Positions 9,633 through 18,145 of a stretch of 64,000 nt of DNA are shown here, in pieces (position 1 is the first letter of the stretch; every line of letters starts with the position of its first letter). The stretch is from Lachnospiraceae bacterium. Lineage in GTDB: Bacteria; Bacillota_A; Clostridia; Lachnospirales; Lachnospiraceae. Made by a program: the position numbers and the translations under genes. The stretch spans positions 1 to 64,000 of the forward strand of contig QXWX01000012.1 in assembly GCA_009911175.1 (NCBI GenBank), in the 5' to 3' direction. The notes under the pieces were generated by a model. It ran no database searches and was not told the DNA's origin. It saw nothing but the letters and a program-made list of their open reading frames with translations.

Positions 9633-10496
9633 TTACGAAAAGTATTTTTCTTTGATGAGGGGGATGGGCATCTCCTGTCCGGTCCACAAGCGGAAGGATT
9701 CCGCACCCTGGTACATCAGCATATACAGCCCGTTGAAGGTCCGGCATCCGGCTTCACGGGCGGTTCGAAGCAGCAGGGTCTCCCTGGGATTGTAGATGAC
9801 GTCGGACACCACCAGATCTTTGCGGAACATGGTCGGATCTGTGATAATGGACCGGTCTGTGGCCGGAGCCATGCCGACGGAGGTTCCGTTGGTCAGGATG
9901 TAACTGTCGCCGATCTCACGGCGCAGAATGGATTCGTCGTCAAAATCATAGAGACGGACTTTACAGTCTGTGCGCTCGTTTAACTGATCTACGATCTTTT
10001 CTGCCCTAGGATAAAATGCATCGTGGATGCTGAACACGGAAATCTCGGAAAGTCCGTCCAGCGCTGCCTGCACCAGAATGGCAGTGGCGGCGCCGCCTGC
10101 TCCCATCAAGGTCATTTTTTTTCCGGCCAGGTCGTGGCCGGCATCTCGGGCCGCCTGCATATATCCGATCCCGTCTGTGGTATGACCGGTGAGTATACCG
10201 TCCTCATTGACCACGGTATTCACCGCTCCGGAGATCTCAGCGGCAGGGGACAGCCTGTCGCAGAGCGTACACATCAGGTTTTTGTCCGGCATGGTCAGGT
10301 TGAAACCGCGGACATTCAGGGCGCGCAGCCCTTCGACTGCGGTTTCCAGCTTGTCCGTGCCTACGTCAAAGGCAAGATAGACATAATCCAGCCCGAGCTG
10401 TTCAAATGCTTCATTGTGCATCATCGGAGAGATGCTGTGTGCGACCGGACTTCCCAGAAGCCCGGTCAATCCGGTGTGTCCTGTGATCTGTTTCAT
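9633..10496 (-). CDS. aroE: Shikimate dehydrogenase (AroE/YdiB type)
   Basis: This 287-residue NADP(H)- or NAD(H)-dependent oxidoreductase reduces 3-dehydroshikimate to shikimate. The shikimate-binding N-terminus shows GSPVAHSISPMMHN (residues 15-28). The catalytic lysine lies in FNLTMPDKN and the catalytic aspartate in HTTDGIGY (about 105-112). The dinucleotide loop is GAGGAAT (about 132-138). The conserved C-terminal YQGAESFRLWTG is present. AAAGGAG lies before the ATG. It stands alone, far from aroB at 40.2 kb and with no other shikimate genes nearby. A quinate/shikimate dehydrogenase in a catabolic role cannot be excluded. Confidence 0.85.
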   Translation of the reverse strand: MKQITGHTGLTGLLGSPVAHSISPMMHNEAFEQLGLDYVYLAFDVGTDKLETAVEGLRALNVRGFNLTMPDKNLMCTLCDRLSPAAEISGAVNTVVNEDGILTGHTTDGIGYMQAARDAGHDLAGKKMTLMGAGGAATAILVQAALDGLSEISVFSIHDAFYPRAEKIVDQLNERTDCKVRLYDFDDESILRREIGDSYILTNGTSVGMAPATDRSIITDPTMFRKDLVVSDVIYNPRETLLLRTAREAGCRTFNGLYMLMYQGAESFRLWTGQEMPIPLIKEKYFS

Positions 10497-10764
10497 GATC
10501 CTGTACTCCTTTTTTGAAATTATGATCCCTGTTTCTGATATTTTATAATAGAAAGAAGTCCGCAGAACATATATTTGAAAATCCCTTTTGGTGCAGAACT
10601 GCGTACTTCTATACTTTAAAGTGAAAAAGAACGTTTGTCAACTGTTTTTAGAGAAGCTGGAAAATAACAAAAAAGTTGTGGATAAAACAGAAAAAGATTA
10701 GAAAGTGGTTTTTTGATAAGATTTGTAGATATTGCACAAAATATAGTGAATACAAAAAAAGATG

Positions 10765-10793
10765 TTGACATTATTTAACAATAGCGGTATATT
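10765..10793 (+). promoter_or_regulatory. Predicted promoter of the first sugar-amine operon
   Basis: TTGACA (10765-10770) and TATATT (10788-10793) are 17 bases apart, with GG directly before the -10 box. GGTATATTTAAAA (10786-10798) recurs inverted at 20469-20481, upstream of another operon in this region. Downstream, AAATCATA (10803-10810) and TATGATTT (10840-10847) form an 8-bp inverted repeat in the 5' leader. These are candidate sites for one of the local GntR/UTRA regulators. The 389-base gap 10497-10885 is AT-rich and holds no other feature I can support. Confidence 0.6.
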
Positions 10794-10885
10794 TAAAACA
10801 ATAAATCATATATAAGATATATAACATATTAAAGAGATGTATGATTTAAAAGGTGTACACTGAAAAAGAGAAAAGGAGTGATCGA

Positions 10886-11776
10886 ATGAACAGGGAAGAG
10901 ATGTGCAGATGGTGCCGCATCCCAGCGGAACAGCTGGTAAATCATCCGGAGTCAAAGATTCAATTAAAAGTCTATGATGACAAGAATGAGGTTTCTGTCG
11001 TGACGGGAAATATGATGGCAGAGGAGGTGATTGAGAATAACAAAGCCGGAAAACCGACAAAATGGATATTACCGGCAGGTCCGATGGGACAGTATCGTTA
11101 TTTTGCGGATCGTGTGAACACGGAACGGATCAGCCTGAAAAATGTGTATGTATTTCACATGGACGACTTTCTGGACTGGCAGGGGAGGCCATTTCCAGAA
11201 ATAGACAATTATTACAGCCTGAAAGCAAACATGATAAATGGTTTTTATGGACTGATCGATGAGGAACTGAACATACCGGAAGAAAACAGATTTTTCCCGA
11301 GTATTTATGACATTGACGCGATCGATAAAAAAATTGAAGAACTTGGAGGGGTAGATACAGTATACGGAGGTCTGGGATACAGAGGACTTGTCGCTTTCTG
11401 TGAAGCACCCGATTCCTCTTATTACGATATTACAGTAGAAGAATATGCAAATTCAAAGACCAGGATCGTACATCTGAATGCGGACACGCTGATTTCCCTG
11501 AGCGAGCGGGATATCGGAGGGTTTGTACAGATCGTTCCGCCAATGGCGGTTACAATCGGCTTTAAGTCTATGCTGTCGGCAAAGAAAGCGGTGTTCATGG
11601 TAACAACCGGAAGCTGGAAGCAGACCTCGGTCAGAGTATTGATGTTCAGTGAACCTACGGTAGAATATCCGGCAACCCTTTTTCCGAAATATGTTCCGAA
11701 AGTGATCGTCCTGGCAGATACGAATACCACACAGCCCCCGCTGACAGATGAGATTTATGCGGAGGACGGCAAATAG
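10886..11776 (+). CDS. NagB/glucosamine-6-phosphate deaminase-like protein, divergent active site
   Basis: This 296-residue protein has the NagB/RpiA/6-phosphogluconolactonase fold. ILPAGPMGQYR (about residues 53-63) matches the phosphate loop region, VYVFHMDDF (about 82-90) the first catalytic segment, and GGLGYRGLVAFCEAP (about 153-167) the second. In true NagB the second segment reads G-[IV]-G-x-D-G-H-[IL]-A-F-N-E-P; here Asp and His are replaced by Arg and Leu while Glu remains. Ordinary glucosamine-6-phosphate deamination is therefore doubtful. AAAAGGAG sets the start at 10886. It leads an operon of two PfkB kinases, an aldolase-fold protein, a FrlC-like epimerase and an NhaC-type carrier. 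Confidence 0.65.
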   Translation: MNREEMCRWCRIPAEQLVNHPESKIQLKVYDDKNEVSVVTGNMMAEEVIENNKAGKPTKWILPAGPMGQYRYFADRVNTERISLKNVYVFHMDDFLDWQGRPFPEIDNYYSLKANMINGFYGLIDEELNIPEENRFFPSIYDIDAIDKKIEELGGVDTVYGGLGYRGLVAFCEAPDSSYYDITVEEYANSKTRIVHLNADTLISLSERDIGGFVQIVPPMAVTIGFKSMLSAKKAVFMVTTGSWKQTSVRVLMFSEPTVEYPATLFPKYVPKVIVLADTNTTQPPLTDEIYAEDGK

Positions 11777-11791
11777 ATTGGGAGGAGTAAG

Positions 11792-12748
11792 ATGAGTAAA
11801 ATACCAGAAATCGTTGTTGTAAACGGACATGGACTCGGGGAATACTGTGATGTAAAACGGATTCCAAAGCCCGGAGAAACCTGTACAGCCTATAACAGAA
11901 GAGCGGCCATGGATGCGGGAAAGGGCACAAATGTCGCTTGCGCGATCGGCCGTCTGGGAGGTAGCGTGGCATTCGTCGCCAAATGCGGTGCGGACCAGTG
12001 CGGAGAGCTTGGATTCCAATGGCTTGGAGACTCGAATGTAGATACTTCCTACTATTGGCTGGACCCTTCTATCGAATCCTGCCTGGGACTTTGCGTCATT
12101 GCGGAAAACGGGGAAAATCTTCTGCTTGATTTTGATGATGACCTTCACGCGATCCAGCCGGATGAGGTGGACCGTGTGATTAGGAAACTCAAAGGCGCGA
12201 AATATCTGGCATCCGGATTTGCCCAGTCCGTGGAATCCGGCCTGACGGCGTGCAAGACAGGGAAAGAGCTTGGGATGTTCACCCTTCTGAATCCAAGCCC
12301 GCTGAGAGATGGATTAAAGCTTCCGGAGATGCCCTATGTGGATGTCCTGTGTGTAAACGAAGGAGAATCCTATGAATTGTCAGGAACAGATCCAGATGAA
12401 AACATTGGCTGGGAAGCACTCGGCAGGAAGCTTCTGGAGCAGTATCAATGCAAAGCAGTCGTCATGACACTAGGGGCTTTTGGCTCTGCGGGGATTACAG
12501 CGGACGATGCCTGGATCTGTCCGCCTGTAAAAGTAAATATGGTGGATGAGACAGGCGCGGGGGACGGATTTCTCGCGGCCGTGACCTATTGCCTGAGCTG
12601 TAAAAAGACCTTGAAAGAGGCAATGGAATGGGCCAATGTCTATGCCGCGTATACGGTAACAAAATCCGGTTCTCTGGAATTTTATCCATGGAAAAAAGAA
12701 ATACCGGAAATCTTCCGGGAGCTTGGAAGAGAAGATCTTGTTTTTTAA
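11792..12748 (+). CDS. PfkB-family sugar kinase (first of a tandem pair)
   Basis: This is a 318-residue ribokinase-fold kinase. The early region AGKGTNVACAIGRLGG (about residues 42-57) matches the PfkB substrate-binding signature, and DETGAGDGFLAAV (about 251-263) is the second signature with the catalytic Asp and the anion hole. The stretch LNPSPLRDG is typical of ribokinase-like members. GGAGGAG precedes the ATG, 15 bases after the previous stop. A clear paralogue (13726-14679) follows one gene later with the same start pattern (NGxGxGxYCDVxRIP). The substrate is unknown; the operon suggests a sugar or sugar-amine conjugate. Confidence 0.8.
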   Translation: MSKIPEIVVVNGHGLGEYCDVKRIPKPGETCTAYNRRAAMDAGKGTNVACAIGRLGGSVAFVAKCGADQCGELGFQWLGDSNVDTSYYWLDPSIESCLGLCVIAENGENLLLDFDDDLHAIQPDEVDRVIRKLKGAKYLASGFAQSVESGLTACKTGKELGMFTLLNPSPLRDGLKLPEMPYVDVLCVNEGESYELSGTDPDENIGWEALGRKLLEQYQCKAVVMTLGAFGSAGITADDAWICPPVKVNMVDETGAGDGFLAAVTYCLSCKKTLKEAMEWANVYAAYTVTKSGSLEFYPWKKEIPEIFRELGREDLVF

Positions 12749-12798
12749 ATGATATATGAGAAAAGCCAGTTATGAATCATGGCAGAATGGAGAAGAAA

Positions 12799-13713
12799 AT
12801 GGCGAAATATTTTAACGGAATTATTTCCGAACCAATGATTTCATACAATGAGGACCAGACAATTGATTTTGAGACAACTGCACAGATATTCAGAAATCTT
12901 GCGCAAAGAGGCGCTTCCGGACTTTTCGTCAATGGATTTGGGGATGAGACCTATTCTCTTTCCCTGGAAGAGCGGATTGAAATCGTAAAATGTGCGCAGG
13001 AAGCAGTAAAGGGAACAGACTGCATGGTAGTCGCAGTGGTGCTGGCGACCTGCCTGCGGGACGCGATGTGGCTTGTCAGGGAATATGAGAAGCTGGATGT
13101 GAAGGCAATGTCCATATCTCTGCCGCCGTTCTATACCATGACGCAGGAGGCCGCGCATCAATATCTGGCAGACCAGCTTGCGGCGACGGATATTCCGATG
13201 ATCGTATTCAACTGCCGGGAAATGGACGAGCTTGTGACACCGGAGATGCTGGGACACCTTGCCCATGAATATCCGAATTTCAGAGGATACAAGGATGCAA
13301 CCAGAGATATCATTCATTTGAATCAGTGCATTGACGCGCTGGACGACCTGAAAGAGGATTTCAGCATTATTTCCGGATCAGACGCGACATTATTTACACA
13401 TATGGCGATGGGGGCATCCGCGTCAGTCAGCTTCCTGAGCGTTCCGTTCCTGGATCAGATGAAAGACATTTATGATTATTTTAAGGCTGGAGAGTATGAA
13501 AAAGCATGGCAGTCACAGAGAATTGTATTGAAGCTGCGTTCCTTTATGCAGCAGTTCCCGGATTCGGCGGCATATATCTATGCGATGAAATATACGGCAG
13601 GCATTCCTGTAAAGGGAACCAGGCATCCGGAGGATATGCTTTACATTCCGGAGGAAGAGCTGAGAAGATTTGATCAGATGGTAGAAGATTTCGGCATTAC
13701 CAAAAGGCAGTGA
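12799..13713 (+). CDS. DapA/N-acetylneuraminate lyase-fold protein with an atypical active site
   Basis: This 304-residue TIM-barrel protein belongs to the dihydrodipicolinate synthase/N-acetylneuraminate lyase superfamily. The Schiff-base lysine is clear in FRGYKDATRD (about residue 164). The GTTGE or GSTGE loop that binds the keto-acid carboxylate reads NGFGDE, and the catalytic tyrosine of YNVP is a phenylalanine (VFNCRE). It may act on something other than a pyruvate-derived keto acid. The start at 12799 follows GGAG; an ATG 27 bases earlier is possible but lacks a good site. It sits between two PfkB kinases in the same operon. Confidence 0.7.
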   Translation: MAKYFNGIISEPMISYNEDQTIDFETTAQIFRNLAQRGASGLFVNGFGDETYSLSLEERIEIVKCAQEAVKGTDCMVVAVVLATCLRDAMWLVREYEKLDVKAMSISLPPFYTMTQEAAHQYLADQLAATDIPMIVFNCREMDELVTPEMLGHLAHEYPNFRGYKDATRDIIHLNQCIDALDDLKEDFSIISGSDATLFTHMAMGASASVSFLSVPFLDQMKDIYDYFKAGEYEKAWQSQRIVLKLRSFMQQFPDSAAYIYAMKYTAGIPVKGTRHPEDMLYIPEEELRRFDQMVEDFGITKRQ

Positions 13714-13725
13714 TGGAGGAAGGAT

Positions 13726-14679
13726 ATGGGACATATTCCAAAAATAGTTTGTATCAATGGAAACGGGATCGGTCAGTATTGTGATGTGGCGCGGATCCCA
13801 AGAAAGGGGGAGACCGCAATCCCCAAGAATCTGCGTTATGCGCAGGACTCCGGCAAAGGCGTGAACAATGCGATCGTAATCGGCAGGCTGGGCGGAGATG
13901 TGGCTTACATCGGAAAAGCGGGAAAGGATGAAGGCGGCGCTCTCAATGAAAGCTGGCTGAAAGCCTCTGGAGTCAATACGGAGCATTTCTGGCTTCAGGA
14001 AGGGATCCAGACAAGCTTGGGGCTCATTCTTCTGGCAGAGTCCGGGGAAAATATGATCATCAATTTTGATTCGCCCGGAAGCGACCTGACCATGGAGGAG
14101 GCGATTCCCCATGTGGAAGCGCTCCAGGGCGCGGAATATCTGATCACTGGTTTTGAGATTCCCATTGATGTGGCATTGAAAAGCGCGGAGACCGGGCAGA
14201 GGCTCGGGATGAAGGTATTTCTGAATCCAAGCCCCATTGAATCCGCAGAGGAGCTCCCGGAGATTCCATATGTGGATACCATGTGCGTCAATGAAACAGA
14301 GGCGGCTCTGTTGTCCGGCGCGGAAGAAACAGAGGACTGGCTGGAGACTGCAAAATTATTATGTGAGAAATACAAAGTAAAAAATACGATCATAACACTG
14401 GGCGGAGACGGCGCCTGTGCATGGGGAGAACGAGGCTCCGGCAAAGTCCTGGGGATCCCAGTAAAGCTTGTAGATGAATCCGGGGCAGGAGACGCGTTTC
14501 TGGCAGTGGTCGTGCAGAATCTGGTCTGGGGAAAGAAGATTCAGGAAGCGCTGGAGTACGCAAATCAGTATTGCGCATGGCTCGTACAAAAAGAAGGAAC
14601 GGAAGGATGCCTCGGCAAATATCTCTGGCTGGATGAGATGAAGGAGGTACTGGAGTGGGGCGGCAAAGGAACGCTTTAA
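13726..14679 (+). CDS. PfkB-family sugar kinase (second of a tandem pair)
   Basis: This 317-residue ribokinase-fold kinase is closely similar in layout to the protein at 11792-12748. It has CINGNGIGQYCDVARIP at the start, DSGKGVNNAIVIGRLGG (about 42-58) and DESGAGDAFLAVV (about 251-263). The pair probably arose by duplication. GGAGGA precedes the ATG, 12 bases after the aldolase-fold gene. Two kinases around one aldolase-fold protein could mean two related substrates or two steps of one route. Substrate unknown. Confidence 0.8.
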   Translation: MGHIPKIVCINGNGIGQYCDVARIPRKGETAIPKNLRYAQDSGKGVNNAIVIGRLGGDVAYIGKAGKDEGGALNESWLKASGVNTEHFWLQEGIQTSLGLILLAESGENMIINFDSPGSDLTMEEAIPHVEALQGAEYLITGFEIPIDVALKSAETGQRLGMKVFLNPSPIESAEELPEIPYVDTMCVNETEAALLSGAEETEDWLETAKLLCEKYKVKNTIITLGGDGACAWGERGSGKVLGIPVKLVDESGAGDAFLAVVVQNLVWGKKIQEALEYANQYCAWLVQKEGTEGCLGKYLWLDEMKEVLEWGGKGTL

Positions 14680-14704
14680 GGAGTCAGGAAGGAGAATAAC
14701 ATAT

Positions 14705-15547
14705 ATGAAAATTTCTTTTTTTACTGCAAGCATGCATAGATATCCGATTGAAAAATCTTTTGAGATCGCTTCCAAATTCGGTTATGACGGTATGGAGATC
14801 TGGGGAGGAAGGCCCCACGCTTACGCGCCGGATATGCGTCCGGAGGACATTGAAAAGATCAACCTTCTTTCCGAAAAATATCACCTTCCGATTGTTTCCT
14901 TCGAGCCGGATATGGCCAATCTGCTCTGGAGAGACCAGAGGTGGATTGATGAAAGCATGGAATATTTTAAGCAGTGTATTGATCTGTGCAAGGCGATCCA
15001 CTGTCCCTATATGGTCATGGCCGCCCTTCAGGCCAGCTATGAATATTCAACGGATGAGGACTGGGCACAGTTTATCAAATATGTAAAGGAACTGGCAGAT
15101 TACTCGGAATCCATCGACGGCGTGACCATGATCCTGGAAACCGTGACTCCATGGGAAGGGAATATTCTGATCCGATCCGATGACGTAGTCCGGGCAATGA
15201 AAGAGATCCATTCACCGAAGGTAAAAGCAATGCTGGATCTGGCAGCGCCTCTTACGGTGGGAGAACCGGCTTCCCAGTATTTTGATAAACTGGGAAAAGA
15301 ACTGGTGCACATTCACCTGGTGGACTGCAAGAAAGACATTGAGGATCATCTGATCTTGGGGGATGGTGAGCTGCCTGTGGAGGAGGTCCTTACGATGATC
15401 GACTCTTATGGATATGACGGCTACTGCTCCGTAGAGCTTTTTGATGAATACAGGACAGATCCGATCCTCTACAATCTGAAAGCCATCCGGGCTATCCGGA
15501 CAGCGCTTCAAAATGTAGGTCTTGAGCAAGGGAAAAATATTGTATGA
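14705..15547 (+). CDS. FrlC-like sugar epimerase (TIM barrel)
   Basis: This 280-residue xylose-isomerase-like protein closely follows FrlC, the fructoselysine/psicoselysine 3-epimerase of the E. coli frl operon. The stretch GYDGMEIWGGRPHAYAPD (residues 26-43) is nearly the FrlC sequence as I recall it. The four metal ligands are all present: Glu in MILETVTP, Asp in AMLDLAAP, the second His in HIHLVD and Glu in SVELFDEY. The family interconverts C3 epimers of ketose compounds. It follows the second PfkB kinase and precedes the carrier. Epimerisation of an Amadori-type compound is inferred from similarity. Confidence 0.75.
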   Translation: MKISFFTASMHRYPIEKSFEIASKFGYDGMEIWGGRPHAYAPDMRPEDIEKINLLSEKYHLPIVSFEPDMANLLWRDQRWIDESMEYFKQCIDLCKAIHCPYMVMAALQASYEYSTDEDWAQFIKYVKELADYSESIDGVTMILETVTPWEGNILIRSDDVVRAMKEIHSPKVKAMLDLAAPLTVGEPASQYFDKLGKELVHIHLVDCKKDIEDHLILGDGELPVEEVLTMIDSYGYDGYCSVELFDEYRTDPILYNLKAIRAIRTALQNVGLEQGKNIV

Positions 15548-15563
15548 AAAAGCGATACGGGAA

Positions 15564-15633
15564 TTGCCCGCATTAAAAATCTGCTTTGCGGATGGCGGGC
15601 AAGGAGGCAATCAATTTGCTGTGCGAATTGATT
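15564..15633 (+). promoter_or_regulatory. Paired hairpins before the NhaC-type carrier gene
   Basis: TTGCCCGC (15564-15571) pairs with GCGGGCAA (15595-15602), with an inner 6-bp stem (579-584 with 588-593 of the same kilobase). A second stem AATCAATT/AATTGATT follows (15609-15616 with 15626-15633). Both lie in the 105-base gap inside the operon and end about 20 bases before the carrier start codon. They may set differential expression of the carrier. Confidence 0.4.
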
Positions 15634-15652
15634 ACGTGAGGGAGGTGTTTTT

Positions 15653-17161
15653 ATGACAGCAATCAAGGACTGGTCAATTGATCGTAAAAAAGAATATCTG
15701 GGTTATGCGCTGATGTTCCTGTGCTATATTCTGGTGGCGCTTTTTGCCCCGCAGCTTGCGGAAGGAGAAAATTATGGGATATGGACGTTGGTACCGCCGC
15801 TTTCCATTTTCGCGTTTATCCTTCTCACAAAGAAGATCCTGGAAGGCTTTTTCTGGTCCAGTCTTTTGACCGTATTTATCCGCTACCGATGGGGATTTAT
15901 GGGCGGTTTTGTAGACGATATGTTTGAAAATGTGACAAATTGGGACAACTGGTGGGTAATCTACCTGTTCCTGCTTGCGGGCTCTATCACATATCTGTTT
16001 AAGATCAGCGGCGCGGGAACCTATTTTGCGCGTTGGATCGCAAAAAGGATCAAGAATAAGAAAATCGCGATGTTTGTGACGTCGCTGGTTCTATGGCCTC
16101 TGTGTATTGATGACTATATGAGCGCGCTCGTAACCGGAAGTGTGTTCAGCCCGCTGCTGGATACGTATAAGGTTCCAAGAGAAATGACGGCATATATTAT
16201 CCGGGCATCCGCCGCGCCGACAGCTACATTGCTTCCGATCGGAGCATGGGCGATCTACGTTGGGGCTGTATTGGAAATGTGGGATCTGGATATTATTGCA
16301 AATACAAGCGGATACGGCTACTATTTTTCAAAGGTCCTTCCATTTTTATTTTTTCCGGTTACGGCAATGCTGGTAAGCTGGCTTGTGATCGCAGGGATTC
16401 TTCCCAAGTTTGGAAAGATGAAAAGGGCATTTGAGAGAGTGGAGTCCGGCGGATCTCCGGGTCCAGTGAAAGAGACAAAATATGATGAAGAAGGCAATGC
16501 GATTGAGGAAGAAAGCGAAGAGGCTCCGGAGCCCAGAAAGAAAGTAAATCTCTCCCATTTCCTGGTGCCGATCTGCGCGATCATCTTTTTCGGATATATT
16601 TTCGAGTGGGATATGGCTTACGGGATTACATGGGGAATGCTGATCACCTTTGTTTACTATTGTATTACAGGCGTGTTCAATACAGATGACGCAAAAGACG
16701 TCGTGACCGGCGGATTCGGATACATGAGTGAAATGTGCATCATGATGGGATTCGGACTGATCCTCTGCAATGGACTGGATTCCCTTGGATTTGTGGATTA
16801 TGTAGTCGGAGCGGTCAGCGGGCTGGTCACAGCAAAGACGCTTCCGATCATTATATTCATCGTATTTTCAGCGACAGAAATGCTGGTTACATTTAACTAT
16901 ACACTCTATCTGATCGCAATGCCGATCGTTGTCGCGCTGGCACAGACATGCGGGGCCAATGTGCCTCTGAGCATCGCGGCGCTGGTATCCACAGGTGTAT
17001 TTGGATATCTGCTGGCGTTCTCTTCGGACGGAGGTATGCTGACCTGCGCATCCTGCGGAAAGATCGATATTTATGAGCAGAATACGACACAATATCCATA
17101 TATGATCATTGCATGGGTATTGGCAGCAATTGCATATCTGGCCGCGGGATTTATTTTCTAG
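15653..17161 (+). CDS. NhaC-family antiporter-like carrier, first of three in this region
   Basis: This 502-residue membrane protein has about 11-12 hydrophobic segments and the NhaC layout. Its signature includes CIDDYMSALVTG (about residues 157-168), PTATLLPIGAWAIYVGAV (about 184-201) and a late S-A-T-E-M-L-V-T-F-N-Y segment (about 405-415). A charged cytoplasmic loop rich in Glu lies near 265-300. GGGAGG precedes the ATG. NhaC proteins were first described as Na+/H+ antiporters, but the family also contains substrate/product exchangers. As the only transporter in an operon of sugar kinases and an epimerase, it may import the operon's substrate. That is inference. Confidence 0.75.
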   Translation: MTAIKDWSIDRKKEYLGYALMFLCYILVALFAPQLAEGENYGIWTLVPPLSIFAFILLTKKILEGFFWSSLLTVFIRYRWGFMGGFVDDMFENVTNWDNWWVIYLFLLAGSITYLFKISGAGTYFARWIAKRIKNKKIAMFVTSLVLWPLCIDDYMSALVTGSVFSPLLDTYKVPREMTAYIIRASAAPTATLLPIGAWAIYVGAVLEMWDLDIIANTSGYGYYFSKVLPFLFFPVTAMLVSWLVIAGILPKFGKMKRAFERVESGGSPGPVKETKYDEEGNAIEEESEEAPEPRKKVNLSHFLVPICAIIFFGYIFEWDMAYGITWGMLITFVYYCITGVFNTDDAKDVVTGGFGYMSEMCIMMGFGLILCNGLDSLGFVDYVVGAVSGLVTAKTLPIIIFIVFSATEMLVTFNYTLYLIAMPIVVALAQTCGANVPLSIAALVSTGVFGYLLAFSSDGGMLTCASCGKIDIYEQNTTQYPYMIIAWVLAAIAYLAAGFIF

Positions 17162-17182
17162 GAGAAGAGTGGAAAGGAAAAA

Positions 17183-17278
17183 ATGACAACAAAAATTTAT
17201 TTGAAATATAAGATGGCGCTTTTAAACGAAGAAGAAGCAAAAGAAACAGCAAAAAAAATTGAGAATTTGTCCAATTGA
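17183..17278 (+). CDS. Possible 31-residue small protein after the carrier
   Basis: An ATG at 17183 opens a 31-codon frame that ends in TGA at 17276-17278. GGAAAGGA lies about six bases upstream, and the carrier stop is 21 bases before. The product is charged and polar in its second half (NEEEAKETAKKIENLSN), with no signal or membrane segment. The frame overlaps a good promoter (17259-17287). It could be a real small protein or a chance frame in the intergenic region. No function is proposed. Confidence 0.35.
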   Translation: MTTKIYLKYKMALLNEEEAKETAKKIENLSN

Positions 17279-17287
17279 TGATATAAT
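17259..17287 (+). promoter_or_regulatory. Predicted promoter of the GntR gene
   Basis: TTGAGA (17259-17264) and TATAAT (17282-17287) are separated by 17 bases. The promoter overlaps the end of the possible small gene and lies just before a terminator-like hairpin. Confidence 0.6.
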
Positions 17288-17303
17288 ACTCAATACAGCA
17301 AGG

Positions 17304-17344
17304 GCACTCCCGCAGATTTTCAGGCCTGCGGGGGTGCTTTTCTT
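17304..17344 (+). terminator. Terminator hairpin in the GntR leader
   Basis: GCACTCCCGCAG (17304-17315) pairs with CTGCGGGGGTGC (17326-17337, one G-U pair), followed by TTTTCTT. It will end read-through from the carrier operon. It also lies about 10 bases downstream of the start site expected from the 17259-17287 promoter, so transcripts from that promoter must pass it to reach the GntR gene. Confidence 0.7.
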
Positions 17345-17405
17345 AACAGAAGAGAATGAATGGGTTCAAGTGGCGCAGGTCAGGCATTCGGAAACAGAGG
17401 GAGAA

Positions 17406-18119
17406 ATGATGGCGGGGAATTATGCACTCTATCAGCAATTGGCGGATTCTTTACGTGATAAAATATATGAAGGAGAGTATTCTTTCGGTGATAAATTACC
17501 ATCGGAGAGAAGTATGGCGGAGAAGTTCGGTATCAGCCATCTGACAGTAAGAAAGGCGTTTACCATCCTGGAGGAGGAGGGGCTTTTGCTGCGTGCCCAG
17601 GGAAAGGGAACCTTTGTCCGCACCCCGAAGGCTTCTATTGATATGCAGAGACTGGAAGGATTTTCCGGTTCGATCAGGCAGCCGGGAATTTCCATTGTGA
17701 ACCGGGTGCTCTACAGCGGCCTGCGTCCTGCAAAATTCAAATACAGCCGGATATTTGACATTGCCCCGGAGGAGGAAGTATTTGAATGTATCCGGCTTCG
17801 TCTGAGCGAAGACTGCCCGCTGGCAATCGAGTATAATGTGGCGCCGAAGAGATATTTTCCGGATATCGCGGACTATGATTACAGCATGTACTCACTGCGG
17901 GAGGTATATGAAAAAAACGGACTGAATATTGTGGAGGAGCAGCAGATGCTGGAAATCGTCAAGATTTATAATCCGCAGGCGGATCTTTTGAACCTGGAAG
18001 ACGGGGCAGATGTTTTTATGCTCAGTGCGTTATCTTATGATGCCCGGAAGCGTGTCATCGAATGGACGAAAATTTATGATAATACGAACCGGATTGTATT
18101 TTATGCTTCCACGATCTGA
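17406..18119 (+). CDS. GntR/HutC-type regulator with UTRA domain (1 of 6)
   Basis: This 237-residue repressor-type protein has an N-terminal winged helix (residues about 5-70, with DKLPSERSMAEKFGISHLTVRKA) followed by the loop AQGKGTFV and a C-terminal UTRA ligand-binding domain ending in a typical E-W-T...Y...N segment. UTRA regulators usually sense a phosphorylated sugar or amino-sugar intermediate. I start at the ATG at 17406, after AGAGGGAG; the frame is open upstream but has no site. It lies directly after the first carrier operon and is probably one of its regulators. Confidence 0.85.
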   Translation: MMAGNYALYQQLADSLRDKIYEGEYSFGDKLPSERSMAEKFGISHLTVRKAFTILEEEGLLLRAQGKGTFVRTPKASIDMQRLEGFSGSIRQPGISIVNRVLYSGLRPAKFKYSRIFDIAPEEEVFECIRLRLSEDCPLAIEYNVAPKRYFPDIADYDYSMYSLREVYEKNGLNIVEEQQMLEIVKIYNPQADLLNLEDGADVFMLSALSYDARKRVIEWTKIYDNTNRIVFYASTI

Positions 18120-18145
18120 GAGTAACGCTTCAGAACGTCAGCAGA

